Position numbers and translations under genes: made by a program. From contig NZ_WWEQ01000012.1 of NCBI RefSeq assembly GCF_009857845.1, forward strand, positions 1 through 64,000: DNA of 64,000 bases, in the 5' to 3' direction. The DNA comes from Brevibacterium rongguiense. GTDB lineage: Bacteria; Actinomycetota; Actinomycetes; Actinomycetales; Brevibacteriaceae. The notes under the pieces were generated by a model. It was not told the DNA's origin. It saw nothing but the letters and a program-made list of their open reading frames with translations, and did not search any database. Each line of letters opens with the position of its first letter. Position 1 is the stretch's first letter. Positions 37,510 through 46,355 of the stretch are shown piece after piece.

Positions 37510-38676
37510 ATGAGCAGAGTGGGAGACGTGGCGATGATGCAGGGGCCGAGGGGACGGATGCGCAGCCTGGGGGCCGGAGCGGTCGCACTGGCGACTGCGG
37601 CGGTGCTGGCGGGCTGCGGCAGCGGCGGTGGAGCCGACTCCAACAGTGGGAAGCCGCGCGTGGTGACGTCGACGAACGTGTATGCCGACATCGCCTCGCA
37701 GATCGCCGGGGACAGGGCGGACGTCGAGGCGATCATCGACGACCCGAACAAGGACCCGCACGACTACGAGGCGAGCACGGCCGATCAGCTCAAGGTGTCC
37801 AAGGCCAGCATCGTCGTGGAGAACGGCGGCGGCTACGACTCGTTCATGGACTCGATGATGAAGTCTGCGGACTCCCATCCCGCCGTTGTGGACGCCGTGG
37901 CGGTCTCCGGCCTGCCGGGGGCCGAGGACGCCGCCGGCGATCACGACCACGACCATGGGGCGGAGGAGTCGCAGGGCGCCGCGGGAACGGAGAGCGCAGC
38001 CGCCGGTGACGAGCACGACGAGGATCACGATGCCGACCACGCCGATCACGCGGACGACGAGCACGCGCACTCCGACCATGCCGAGGAGTCCAGCGAGGCC
38101 GAGGAATCCGGTGAGCACGACGCCCACGAGGGCCACGACCACGGCGAGTTCAACGAACACGTCTGGTACTCCGTGCCCACGATGATCAAGGTCGCGCACG
38201 CGATTGAGGACGAGCTCAAGGACAAGGCGCCGAATGACGCGCAGGCCTTCGAGGACAACACCTCCGCGCTCGTCAAGAAGCTCGACGGGCTCAACGACTC
38301 GATCGCGCAGGTGAAGAAGACGGCCCAGGGCAAGAAGGCCTCGGCCACGGAGCCTGTGCCGCTGTGGCTGTTCTCCGACATGGGGCTGGAGACGATCACC
38401 CCGGAGGAATTCCTCGAGGCGGTGGAGGAGGGCTCGGACGTGCCCCCGCTCGTGCTCAAGAAGGCCCAGCGGCAGATCTCGGACGGGCAGGTTGTCATAC
38501 TGGGCTACAACACCCAGGCGACGAACACCCAGGCCGAACAGCTGAAGAAGTCCGCCGATGCGGCGGGTGTGGGCGTCGTCGACCTCACGGAGACGATGCC
38601 GCAGGGCGCGCACTACGACGAGTGGATGGGCGGGCGCATCGACGACATCGCGCAGAAGCTCGCGTCCGCACAATAG
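37510..38676 (+). CDS. Zinc/manganese ABC transporter substrate-binding lipoprotein (ZnuA-like)
   Basis: Cluster A-I solute-binding protein of 388 residues. Lipobox LAGC at about residues 33-36, then VVTSTNVYADIASQIAGDRADV and DPNKDPHDYEAS (metal-ligand histidine), and a long His/Asp/Glu loop at about 138-215 (DHDHDHG, DHADHADDEHAHSDHAEE, HDAHEGHDHGEFNEHVW), typical of zinc-specific binders. Later ligands are in FSDMGLETITPEEF and the final YDEWMGGRID. ATG 37510 is used; ATG 37534, with GGGAG 8 bases upstream, is a good alternative. Followed by ATPase and permease genes in the same direction, so a complete importer. Confidence 0.94.
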   Translation: MSRVGDVAMMQGPRGRMRSLGAGAVALATAAVLAGCGSGGGADSNSGKPRVVTSTNVYADIASQIAGDRADVEAIIDDPNKDPHDYEASTADQLKVSKASIVVENGGGYDSFMDSMMKSADSHPAVVDAVAVSGLPGAEDAAGDHDHDHGAEESQGAAGTESAAAGDEHDEDHDADHADHADDEHAHSDHAEESSEAEESGEHDAHEGHDHGEFNEHVWYSVPTMIKVAHAIEDELKDKAPNDAQAFEDNTSALVKKLDGLNDSIAQVKKTAQGKKASATEPVPLWLFSDMGLETITPEEFLEAVEEGSDVPPLVLKKAQRQISDGQVVILGYNTQATNTQAEQLKKSADAAGVGVVDLTETMPQGAHYDEWMGGRIDDIAQKLASAQ

Positions 38677-38743
38677 GCCGCCGAGCCGTGAGCCACCGCA
38701 GGGCCACCGACTGCGGCAGCACCGCCAGCCACCGCACCACCGT

Positions 38744-39610
38744 ATGACACACCGCACCGTTCGGAGAGGACCCGCCACGCACACCCATCCCGCCCCCGGC
38801 TCCGCCCCCGAGCCCATTCTGCGCATCCACGATGCGCAGCTGCGGTTCGGCCGGCGCGTCGTGTGGCATGGGCTCGACCTGGACGTGAGCCCCGGTGAGT
38901 TCATCGCCGTCCTGGGGCCCAACGGCTCCGGCAAGACGTCCCTGCTCAAAGTGCTGCTGGGCCAGAACCGGCTGCACTCGGGCAGCGCGGAGATCGCCGG
39001 GCACCCCGTGCGCAGCGGCAGCCGCGCCGTGGGCTACGTCCCCCAGCAGCGCGGCGTCGACCCGCAGACCCCGCTGCGCGCCCGCGACCTGGTGCGCCTG
39101 GGCATCGACGGGGACCGCTGGGGCCTGGGACTGCCCAGCCGGAAGATCACCGCGCAGGTCGATCGCCTGCTGGCCAGCGTGGGCGCGCTCGACTACGCGG
39201 ATGCCCCGGTGGGCACCCTGTCCGGCGGCGAGCTACAGCGCCTGCGCCTGGCCCAGGCACTCGCCTCGGACCCGCGGGTGCTGCTGTGCGACGAGCCGCT
39301 GCTCAGCCTCGACATCACCCACCAGCACCTCGTGGCGAGGCTGCTCGACGAGCAGCGCCGCGAGCGCGACACCGCCATCCTCTTCGTCACACACGAGATC
39401 AACCCGATCCTGCCCTACGTCGATCGGGTCCTCTACATCGTGGGCGGGCACTTCCTCGTGGGGTGCCCGCACGAGGTCATCACGACCGCGGCCCTCACCC
39501 GGCTCTACGGCTACCCCGTGGAGGTCGTCGAGGCCGCGGGTCGCCTGCTCATCGTGGGCGGCGACGACGAGGGCGCGCACCACCCCGCGCAGGACGGAAG
39601 CGCCGCATGA
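38744..39610 (+). CDS. Metal ABC transporter ATP-binding protein
   Basis: ATPase of 288 residues powering the zinc/manganese importer. Walker A GPNGSGKTS near residue 58-66, Q-loop VGYVPQQRGV, signature LSGGELQRLRLAQAL, Walker B VLLCDEPLLSLD and switch histidine in FVTHEIN. N-terminal 25 residues are a Pro/His-rich extension. Start ATG 38744 gives this extension; the domain itself begins at about residue 25 (PILRIHDAQLRFG). Its stop overlaps a 29-codon frame that in turn overlaps the permease start. Confidence 0.94.
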   Translation: MTHRTVRRGPATHTHPAPGSAPEPILRIHDAQLRFGRRVVWHGLDLDVSPGEFIAVLGPNGSGKTSLLKVLLGQNRLHSGSAEIAGHPVRSGSRAVGYVPQQRGVDPQTPLRARDLVRLGIDGDRWGLGLPSRKITAQVDRLLASVGALDYADAPVGTLSGGELQRLRLAQALASDPRVLLCDEPLLSLDITHQHLVARLLDEQRRERDTAILFVTHEINPILPYVDRVLYIVGGHFLVGCPHEVITTAALTRLYGYPVEVVEAAGRLLIVGGDDEGAHHPAQDGSAA

Positions 39611-39696
39611 GCGAGCAGGGCTCGACACAGGGCAAGCGCCCCGCACAGGGCAAGCACCCCGCCCATGGGATTCGCCGCGCGAGGGGGCAGGCATGA
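39607..39696 (+). CDS. 29-residue coupling frame between ATPase and permease
   Basis: ATG 39607 overlaps the ATPase stop (ATGA) and its own TGA overlaps the permease ATG (again ATGA). The product is short and basic (MSEQGSTQGKRPAQGKHPA, ending RRARGQA). Its first 12 bases, ATGAGCGAGCAG, nearly repeat the permease start ATGAGCGAGCTG, so it may derive from a local duplication. It may serve only to carry ribosomes to the permease gene. Confidence 0.35.
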   Translation: MSEQGSTQGKRPAQGKHPAHGIRRARGQA

Positions 39697-40595
39697 GCGA
39701 GCTGGGCGAGCTGTTCACGTTCGAGGACTACGGGGAGCTCCTGGGGCTCGTGGCCAACTCGATCCTCGCCGCCGCGCTGTTGGGCGTGGTGGGCGGCCTC
39801 GTGAGCGTCTTCGTCGTGGCGCGCGACATCCCCTTCGCCGTCCACGGCGTCTCCGAGCTCTCCTTCGCCGGTGCGGGCTTCGCCCTCCTCGTGGGCTGGG
39901 ACGTCGTCACCGGGTCGATCGTGGGCTCGCTCATCGCGGCGCTCATCATCGGCCTGGGCGGCACGAAGGCCGGCCAGCGCAATGCCATCACCGGCGTCCT
40001 CATGCCGTTCGGCCTGGGCCTGGGCATCCTGTTCCTCGCGCTCTACGACGGTCGGGCGGCCAATAAGTTCGGCCTGCTCACCGGCCAGATCGTGGCGATT
40101 ACGCCGGCGCAGCTGCGCCTGCTCGTCGTCTGCGCGGTCATCGTGCTCGCCGCGCTCGCCGTCATGTGGCGCCCGCTCATGTTCGCCAGCGTGGACGGCG
40201 AGGTCGCCCGCGCCCGAGGCGTGCCCGTGGGCGCGCTGTCCATCGCCTTCATGCTGGTGCTGGGGCTCGCCGTGGCCCTGTCCGTGCAGGTGGTGGGGGT
40301 GCTCCTGGTGCTCGCGCTGCTCGTGACGCCGGCCGCGGCGGCCTCCCAGGTCTCCGCGAATCCGTTCGTCGTCCCGGTGCTCTCCGTGGTCTTCGCCACC
40401 GTGTCCTCCGTGGGCGGCATCCTCATCGCCCTGGGTTCGCCAATCGTGCCGATCAGCCCCTTCGTCACGACGATCAGCTTCGCGATCTACCTGGTGTGCC
40501 GGGCGTGGGGTGCGCGGCGGATGCGGCGGCTGGGCCGCCAGCGCAGTCGCCGCGAGGCCACCCTGGACCGGCATTCGTCGCTGCGCGCAGGCTGA
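39693..40595 (+). CDS. Metal ABC transporter permease (ABC-3 family)
   Basis: Membrane component of 300 residues with about eight to nine hydrophobic segments. ABC-3 family signs are ILAAALLGVVGGLVSVFVVARDIPF, the HGVSELSFAGAGFAL stretch facing the ATPase, and GVLLVLALLVTPAAAASQVS. The C terminus ends in a basic tail. ATG 39693 has GAGGGGG upstream and follows the coupling frame. With the two preceding genes it forms a zinc/manganese uptake system in the plasma membrane. Confidence 0.94.
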   Translation: MSELGELFTFEDYGELLGLVANSILAAALLGVVGGLVSVFVVARDIPFAVHGVSELSFAGAGFALLVGWDVVTGSIVGSLIAALIIGLGGTKAGQRNAITGVLMPFGLGLGILFLALYDGRAANKFGLLTGQIVAITPAQLRLLVVCAVIVLAALAVMWRPLMFASVDGEVARARGVPVGALSIAFMLVLGLAVALSVQVVGVLLVLALLVTPAAAASQVSANPFVVPVLSVVFATVSSVGGILIALGSPIVPISPFVTTISFAIYLVCRAWGARRMRRLGRQRSRREATLDRHSSLRAG

Positions 40596-40617
40596 GCCCG
40601 GCGGCCCGCTGCGCATG

Positions 40618-40623
40618 TAGCCT
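40618..40623 (+). promoter_or_regulatory. -10 element TAGCCT of a leaderless promoter
   Basis: TAGCCT ends six bases before ATG 40630. Confidence 0.55.
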
Positions 40624-40629
40624 GGGCGG

Positions 40630-41550
40630 ATGACCGCTGCGAGGCCCTCGTCCCATCCCGCCCTGCGCCCTGCGCTCACCGCTGCGGGCGGCCTCGCCGC
40701 CGCCGGTGCCGCCGCTGGCGTGTGGGGCGCCGGCATCGAACCGCACCTGTTCACCGTCCGCCGCTTCGAGCTTCCCCTGCTGCCGGCCGGCCATCGCGAC
40801 ATCCGCGTCCTCCACGTCTCCGACCTCCACCTGGCGGCGTGGCAGCGCCACAAGATGGCCTGGGTTGCGCGGCTCAGGCGCCTCGAACCGGACTTCATCG
40901 TCAACACGGGCGACAGCTTCGGGGGCCAGACCCTGCCGCAGGTGCTCCGGACCTTCGACGGCCTGCTCGACGTGCCCGGTGCCTTCGTGCTCGGATCGAA
41001 CGACTACTACGGGCCGAGGTTCAAGAACCCGCTGCGCTACCTGACGAAGCCCTCGGAGGGCAGCAGCGGGCACGGGCGGCCCAACCTGCCGACGGCGCAG
41101 CTCGTGGCGGCGTTCGAGGACCGCGGGTGGGCGCGCCTGGACAACCGCAGCGCGCGGGTGAGCATCAACGGCACCCGGATCTCCCTGGCCGGACTGGGCG
41201 ATGCCCACATCGGCCTCGATCGCCCCGGTCCGGCCGGCCCGGAGTTCGATCCCGCCGCCGAGCTGCGCCTGGGCGTCACCCACGCCCCCTACACGCGGGC
41301 GCTCGACCCGCTCGTCGACGCCGGCGCGCAGGCGCTGTTCGCCGGGCACACCCATGGCGGCCAGATCCGCATCCCGTTCTGGGGCGCCCCCGTGACGAAC
41401 TGCGACCTGCCCCGCGACCAGGCGCGCGGGCTCGTGGACTACCGCGGCGTGCCGCTCGAGATCTCTGCGGGCCTGGGCTTCTCCGTCTTCGCCCCCGTGC
41501 GCTTCGCCAGCCCGCCCGAGGTCTCGCTCGTCACATTCACGGCCCCCTGA
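40630..41550 (+). CDS. Metallophosphoesterase
   Basis: Calcineurin-like phosphoesterase of 306 residues, YkuE/Rv3683-like. A hydrophobic N-terminal segment (about 14-37) suggests membrane anchoring or a signal. Metal motifs in order: VSDLHLA, VNTGDSF, LGSNDYY, VTHAPYT and GHTHGGQIRIPF. Relatives act on UDP-sugar or lipid phosphoesters, but the substrate here is unknown. It sits just upstream of the class A PBP, as in Mycobacterium, which favours an envelope-related job. Leaderless geometry. Confidence 0.93.
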   Translation: MTAARPSSHPALRPALTAAGGLAAAGAAAGVWGAGIEPHLFTVRRFELPLLPAGHRDIRVLHVSDLHLAAWQRHKMAWVARLRRLEPDFIVNTGDSFGGQTLPQVLRTFDGLLDVPGAFVLGSNDYYGPRFKNPLRYLTKPSEGSSGHGRPNLPTAQLVAAFEDRGWARLDNRSARVSINGTRISLAGLGDAHIGLDRPGPAGPEFDPAAELRLGVTHAPYTRALDPLVDAGAQALFAGHTHGGQIRIPFWGAPVTNCDLPRDQARGLVDYRGVPLEISAGLGFSVFAPVRFASPPEVSLVTFTAP

Positions 41551-41633
41551 ACCGCTTGGGCCCAGCCCGTCGAGCGGTCACGCCCCGCGTGCGGCCCGCC
41601 GGTATGCCCCCGCACGCGGGTTCGGCCCAGCCC

Positions 41634-41685
41634 CCCGCGCCCGAGGTGCGGGCCGCCCTGGGCAGGACCCCACCTCGGGCGCGGG
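41634..41685. repeat. Dispersed hairpin, CGCCCGAGGTG family
   Basis: CCCGCGCCCGAGGTG (41634-41648) pairs perfectly with 41671-41685 around a 22-base loop; same core as 34049-34102. Downstream, 41717-41805 carries four degenerate copies of a GCTGAGCCGCC unit. The 41551-42078 gap contains no supportable gene. Confidence 0.8.
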
Positions 41686-41876
41686 CAGGGCAGCGGGCAG
41701 CACCGGCGCCCGGGCCCGCTGAGCCGCCCTGCGCCCAGCCTGCTGAGCCGCCGGGAAACCTCCTGCCGAGCCGTCGAGGGATCTCCTGCCGAGTCGCCTG
41801 GGGCACCGCCGGTGAGCACCCTGCGATGCACTCGGTGCTGTTGGCAGCCCCGTACTCGTGCTCGCCCCTCTCCACA

Positions 41877-41920
41877 CGCCCGAGGTGCGGGTCGCAGGGT
41901 CGCGGCCCGCACCTGGGGCG
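41877..41920. repeat. Dispersed hairpin, CGCCCGAGGTGCGGG family
   Basis: CGCCCGAGGTGCGGG (41877-41891) pairs with 41906-41920 with one mismatch. Second copy of the family in this gap. Confidence 0.8.
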
Positions 41921-42066
41921 CGGGGCCGGGGAACGCCGGGAGGGCAGGACGCGACGCGCCGGGGGCGGACCCGGGCGGAGGGCGCGGATGCGGCGCTGAG
42001 CTGGGCGCTTGCCCTCCCTGGACGCGCCCTGGAAGCGGACTGCGGGCCCCGGCTTGGGCCCTTCAG

Positions 42067-42072
42067 TAGAAT
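42067..42072 (+). promoter_or_regulatory. -10 element TAGAAT of a leaderless promoter
   Basis: TAGAAT ends six bases before ATG 42079 and no Shine-Dalgarno is present. Confidence 0.6.
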
Positions 42073-42078
42073 CGCACC

Positions 42079-44409
42079 ATGGTGTCTTCTGTCTCCGATG
42101 ACCAGCCGACCGGCGTCAAGGCCTGGCTGCACTTCGTCGCCCTGAGCGTCGTGGCCGGCATTGTGGCCGCGGGCCTCGCAATCCCCGCGATGGGCGCCGC
42201 CTCTGTGGGCGCCGAGAACGCGGTGGGCGTGTTCAACTCGCTGCCGGCCGAGCTCGAGGAGCGGCCGCTGGCCCAGCAGTCGAAGATGCTCGCCTCTGAC
42301 GGCTCGACGATCGCCACGTTCTACTGGCAGAACCGCAAGGAGGTGGGGATCGACAAGATCTCCCAGCCCATGCAGAACGCCACCGTGGCCGTCGAGGACT
42401 ACCGGTTCTTCGAGCACGGCGGCGTGGACCTCCAGGGCATCGGCCGCGCGGTGCTGCACAACCTCGTCTCCGGCAACAAGCAGGGCGGTTCGACGCTGAC
42501 CCAGCAGTACGTGAAGAACGTGCTGGCGGAGAACGCGCACGCCCAGGACGATGTGGCGGGCGTGGGCGCGGCCAAGGAGTCCGAGGGCACCGCGGGCTAT
42601 GCCCGCAAGCTGCGCGAGGCGAAGCTGGCCGTGGCGGTGGAGAAGAAGTACCCCAAGAAGGAGATCCTCAACCGCTACATGAACATCAACAACTACTCGG
42701 GCTCGCCCAACGTCTACGGCGTCGAGGCGGCGGCCCAGCACTACTGGGGGATCCCCGCCTCGAAGATCAACGTCGCCCAGGCCGCCACCCTGGCCGGCAT
42801 CGTGAAGAACCCCAGCGCCTACAACCCGGAGCGCAACGAGAAGCTCACCCTCGAGCGGCGCAACGTCGTCCTGGGCCTCATGCTCCAGCACGGCAAGATC
42901 GACCAGAAGCAGTACGACGCGGCGAAGAAGACGGGCCTGGGTCTCAAGATCCACAAGACGCCCAACGGCTGCTCCGACGCCGGCATCGACGGCTACTTCT
43001 GCGACTACGTCCAGAGCGTCATCCGCACCGACCCCGCCTTCGGCAAGTCCGAGGAGGAGCGCAAAACGCTCCTGCAGCGCGGTGGCCTCATCGTCAAGAC
43101 GAGCCTGAACCCCAAGATCCAGAAGATCGCGGACAAGGCCGTGAAGAACCGGGTGCCCGTGGGCGACCCGTCGGGCGCGGGCCACTCCGCCGTCACGGTC
43201 GAGCCGGGCAGCGGCAAGGTCATCGCGATGGTGCAGAACCGCAAGTACTCGGTGACCGAGGGCAAGAAGAACGTCGACACCCAGCTCAACTACAACGTCG
43301 ACCGCGCCCACAACGGCGCCAGCGGATTCCAGGTGGGCTCCACGTGGAAGCCGTTCGTGCTCGCCCAGTGGCTGAAGTCCGACCGCAAGCTCATGAGCAC
43401 CGTCAACGCCTCGAAGCGGGAGTTCCCCGCCAGTTCGTGGAAGTACGAGGGCTGTCCCAACATGTCGGCCAACTGGTCGCCGAACAACGCGGGCGACGGT
43501 GAGGCGAGTTCGTCGATGACCGCGCTGGCCGCCACGAAGCAGTCGGTGAACACGGCGTTCGCCGCCATGGGCAACCAGCTCAACATGTGCGATATCGCCG
43601 GCACCGCCTCGGACCTGGGCGTGAAGTACGGCAGCGACCACCCGCTGGACTACGCGTTCAAGTACAAGCAGAAGGACGGCTCGACCTACGAGTCGCGCCC
43701 CGCGCTGGGCCCGTCGTCCATCCTGGGTGCGGCCGAGGTCGCCCCCATCGACATGGCCAGCGCGTTCGCGACGTTCGCCTCCGGCGGCACGTACTGCAAG
43801 CCCACCCCCATCGTGGAGATCACGCACCAGGAGAACGGCAAGAAGGTCGACATCCCCTCGGCCGACTGCAAGCGCGCACTCGACAAGGACGTGGCCAAGG
43901 GCGTGGCCTACGCGCTCACCCAGACGTTCAACGGCGGCACGACGAGCGGCCTGAGCATCGGCGTGCCCGCCGGCGCCAAGACCGGCACGACGAACTTCGA
44001 GGTGGGCTCCACGTGGCTCTCCGGTTTCACGAAGAAGCTCGCCACCTCCGTGTGGACCGGCGACCCCCGCGGTGTGCGCGACTGGCGCAAGAACGGCAAG
44101 GGCAAGGTCCAGGGCCGCATCTACGGCGCCACGATCTCCGGCAAGACCTGGCAGGCGATCATGAGCAAGGCCGTCAAGCACACCAAGGGCAACACCGGCT
44201 TCGCGTTCCCCTCGGCCGTCTACGGCGGCGGGGGCGGCAGCTCCTCCTCCAGCGGCTCGTACCGCCGCAGCGGCGGTGGGGGCGGCGGCTCCAACAACGG
44301 CGGCGGAGGCGGGGGCTCCAACAACGGCGGCGGCGGAGGCGGCGGCTCGAACAACGGCGGCGGCGGTGGCGGCGGCGACAACGGCGGCGAGGCGGGCCTG
44401 GGCGGCTGA
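42079..44409 (+). CDS. Bifunctional class A penicillin-binding protein (PonA-like)
   Basis: Peptidoglycan synthase of 776 residues. One membrane anchor (about 13-38). Glycosyltransferase GT51: catalytic E106 in VEDYRFFEHGG, then QGGSTLTQQYVKN and KYPKKEILNRYMN. Transpeptidase: S421 in GSTWKPF (SxxK), S489 in KQSVNTAF (SxN), K634 in AKTGTTN (KTG). In place of the PASTA domain of mycobacterial PonA2 the C terminus is a Gly/Ser/Asn tail with GGGGGGSNNGG repeats (about 715-776). The position between the metallophosphoesterase and RidA genes matches ponA2 of M. tuberculosis, but whiB4 is not adjacent. Confidence 0.96.
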   Translation: MVSSVSDDQPTGVKAWLHFVALSVVAGIVAAGLAIPAMGAASVGAENAVGVFNSLPAELEERPLAQQSKMLASDGSTIATFYWQNRKEVGIDKISQPMQNATVAVEDYRFFEHGGVDLQGIGRAVLHNLVSGNKQGGSTLTQQYVKNVLAENAHAQDDVAGVGAAKESEGTAGYARKLREAKLAVAVEKKYPKKEILNRYMNINNYSGSPNVYGVEAAAQHYWGIPASKINVAQAATLAGIVKNPSAYNPERNEKLTLERRNVVLGLMLQHGKIDQKQYDAAKKTGLGLKIHKTPNGCSDAGIDGYFCDYVQSVIRTDPAFGKSEEERKTLLQRGGLIVKTSLNPKIQKIADKAVKNRVPVGDPSGAGHSAVTVEPGSGKVIAMVQNRKYSVTEGKKNVDTQLNYNVDRAHNGASGFQVGSTWKPFVLAQWLKSDRKLMSTVNASKREFPASSWKYEGCPNMSANWSPNNAGDGEASSSMTALAATKQSVNTAFAAMGNQLNMCDIAGTASDLGVKYGSDHPLDYAFKYKQKDGSTYESRPALGPSSILGAAEVAPIDMASAFATFASGGTYCKPTPIVEITHQENGKKVDIPSADCKRALDKDVAKGVAYALTQTFNGGTTSGLSIGVPAGAKTGTTNFEVGSTWLSGFTKKLATSVWTGDPRGVRDWRKNGKGKVQGRIYGATISGKTWQAIMSKAVKHTKGNTGFAFPSAVYGGGGGSSSSSGSYRRSGGGGGGSNNGGGGGGSNNGGGGGGGSNNGGGGGGGDNGGEAGLGG

Positions 44410-44462
44410 GCCGCGCTGCGGTACGGTTCGCAGGAGACACCCGACGAGCGAAAGGACCGCCC

Positions 44463-44618
44463 ATGCAGAAGTGGGAGTATGTCACCGTGCCCCTCATCGT
44501 CCACGCGACGAAGCAGATCCTCGACCAGTGGGGCGACGAGGGCTATGAGCTCGTCCAGGTGATCCCCGGCCCGGACAACAACGGGCTGGTCGCCTACCTC
44601 AAACGGCCCAAGGAGTGA
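44463..44618 (+). CDS. DUF4177-like small protein
   Basis: A 51-residue protein: KWEYVTVPLIVHATKQILDQ, then GDEGYELVQVIPG and VAYLKRPKE, the compact beta-alpha-beta layout of DUF4177. GAAAGGA precedes ATG 44463. The next gene (RidA) begins one base after its stop, so the two are coupled; the same pair occurs in mycobacteria (Rv3678A-Rv3678c order). Function unknown. Confidence 0.9.
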   Translation: MQKWEYVTVPLIVHATKQILDQWGDEGYELVQVIPGPDNNGLVAYLKRPKE

Positions 44619-44619
44619 C

Positions 44620-45090
44620 ATGACGCGCATCGAACAGGCACTGAGCCAGCAGGGCATCGAACTGCCCGAGACCGCCGCCCCCGTGGGCGCCTACGTCCCC
44701 GCCCTGCGCGTGGGGGAATTCATCTACACCTCCGGGCAGCTGCCCTTCGTCGACGGCCAGCTCGTGACGATCGGCCTGCTGGGCGACGAGGTGGACGTGG
44801 AGGGCGGCTACGACGCCGCGCGCACGGCCGCCATGAACGCGCTGGCCGCGGTCCGCTCGCTCACCGGTGACCTCGACCTCATCGAGCAGATCGTCAAGGT
44901 CACGGGCTTCGTGGCCTCGACGCCCTCGTTCACGGACCAGCCCAAGGTCATCAACGGCGCGTCCGAGTTCTTCGGCGAATTCTTCGGCAAGCGCGGCGAG
45001 CACGCCCGCTCCGCCGTGGGGGTGGCCGCGCTGCCCATGGGCTCGCCCGTGGAGATCGAGCTCATCGTCAAGGTCCGCTCGGACATCTGA
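44620..45090 (+). CDS. RidA family enamine/imine deaminase
   Basis: A 156-residue RidA (YjgF/YER057c) protein, which hydrolyses reactive enamines such as 2-aminoacrylate and protects PLP enzymes. The signature region ARSAVGVAALPMGSPVEIE near residues 131-149 contains the active-site arginine and the glutamate end; YTSGQLPFVDG near 34-44 is the substrate loop. The protein belongs to the longer TIGR/YjgH-like actinobacterial branch. ATG 44620 with AGGAG overlapping the end of the upstream gene. Expressed together with the DUF4177 gene and probably the NUDIX gene. Confidence 0.94.
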   Translation: MTRIEQALSQQGIELPETAAPVGAYVPALRVGEFIYTSGQLPFVDGQLVTIGLLGDEVDVEGGYDAARTAAMNALAAVRSLTGDLDLIEQIVKVTGFVASTPSFTDQPKVINGASEFFGEFFGKRGEHARSAVGVAALPMGSPVEIELIVKVRSDI

Positions 45091-45107
45091 GGCGCGGAGG
45101 CAACCGG

Positions 45108-46106
45108 GTGCGGCGCGGCCAGAGCCTGCGCTACGGGCGCGGTCCGCACGGGCGGGAGCTGCCCGTGTCGGACTCGCTCACACGCCTGCTCGAGCTGTTC
45201 GCCTCCGGCGACCGCCCGCCCAACCCCTCGCAGCCCATCTCCGCCTCCGGCGTCGTGTTGCTGCGCGACACCCCGGCCGGCATCCAGGTCTTCGTCACCC
45301 GCCAGTCCGACGCCCCGGGCATCGAGGACCGCAACCGGTGGTCGTTCCCCTTCGGCGAGATCAGCCCGGCGGATGCCCGTCGGCTTCCCATGGCGGGCTG
45401 GTCCGCGGAGAAGTGCGCGCGCACGCTGCGCATGGACAACACCACCCGCGCCATCGCGCACTATGCGGCCGCTGCGCGCGTGGCGCTGGAGAACCTGGGC
45501 ATCGTCTTCGCCTGCGATGCCGAGGGCCGGCTCGTCTCCGAGTCCGACCTGCCGCTGCTCGACCAGACGCGCAGAAAGCTCTTTGCCCGCGAGGTCCGCC
45601 TGCCGCAGGCGCTGGACTACCGCGACCTCGCCATGCGGCCCGACCTGCTGCGGCCGTGGCTGCGCTGGATCAACACGCCCTGGCAGCTGCGCCGCTACGA
45701 CCTCGTGTTCTTCGTGGCCGCCGTGCCCGCCGGCCAGGTCGTGGACTTCCGCTCGCCCAACGATTCGTGGGGCGGCTGGATGCTGCCGGCCGAGGTGCTG
45801 GGCTCCGCCGGGGACACCGCCGACCATATCTCCGCCTCCGCGCGGCTGCTGTGCGAGTCGATCGCCGAACTGCCCTCCGTGGGCGCCGCGATGGCCAAGA
45901 TCCGCGACGTCCGGCCGCTCGAGCCGGACGTGGTGCGCCACGACGGGCAGTGGTGGCTCAGCCTCGACCACCGGGCGGATCCCTCCGAGCGCGGCAGGCT
46001 GCGCGACGAGGAGCTGCTGAGCGCGGGGGCCGACGAGGTCGAGGCGAAGCCGCTCATGGCCGGCGACAGCTTCGAGCCCCTCGGCGTCGCGGAGGAGAGC
46101 CAGTGA
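45108..46106 (+). CDS. NUDIX-fold hydrolase, NUDT19-like, degenerate Nudix box
   Basis: Protein of 332 residues. The segment SASGVVLLRDTPAGIQVFVTRQ begins the Nudix fold near residue 47. Where the canonical Nudix box (GX5EX7REUXEEXGU) is expected, FPFGEISPADARR is followed after an insertion of about 35 residues by AAARVALENLGIVF, so the helix is split and only part of the glutamates remain, as in NUDT19/RP2-type proteins that cleave CoA or do not hydrolyse at all. GTG 45108 has GGAGG 7 bases upstream. Position between RidA and MBL genes is conserved in actinobacteria. Catalytic competence is uncertain. Confidence 0.88.
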   Translation: MRRGQSLRYGRGPHGRELPVSDSLTRLLELFASGDRPPNPSQPISASGVVLLRDTPAGIQVFVTRQSDAPGIEDRNRWSFPFGEISPADARRLPMAGWSAEKCARTLRMDNTTRAIAHYAAAARVALENLGIVFACDAEGRLVSESDLPLLDQTRRKLFAREVRLPQALDYRDLAMRPDLLRPWLRWINTPWQLRRYDLVFFVAAVPAGQVVDFRSPNDSWGGWMLPAEVLGSAGDTADHISASARLLCESIAELPSVGAAMAKIRDVRPLEPDVVRHDGQWWLSLDHRADPSERGRLRDEELLSAGADEVEAKPLMAGDSFEPLGVAEESQ

Positions 46107-46355
46107 CTGCCGGTTCGTGCGAGGCAGTGGGCCGCCCCTCGTCACCGGCCCGAGGTGCGGTGCGGCCAGGTGCCACTGGGTGGTTCCGAGGCGCGGTGGG
46201 CCCGGCTGCCCCGTGGCGCCGGAGCCTGCGGGCTCGAGGCGCGTCGGCCCGGGTTGCCCCGGAGTGGCCCAGTTCGCGGCCCGGCTTGACGTGGTGCCGG
46301 CTCTGGCGCTGGCAATGCGCCCCCGCCCGTCCGTCCCAGAGCGAAGGAGCTCCCC

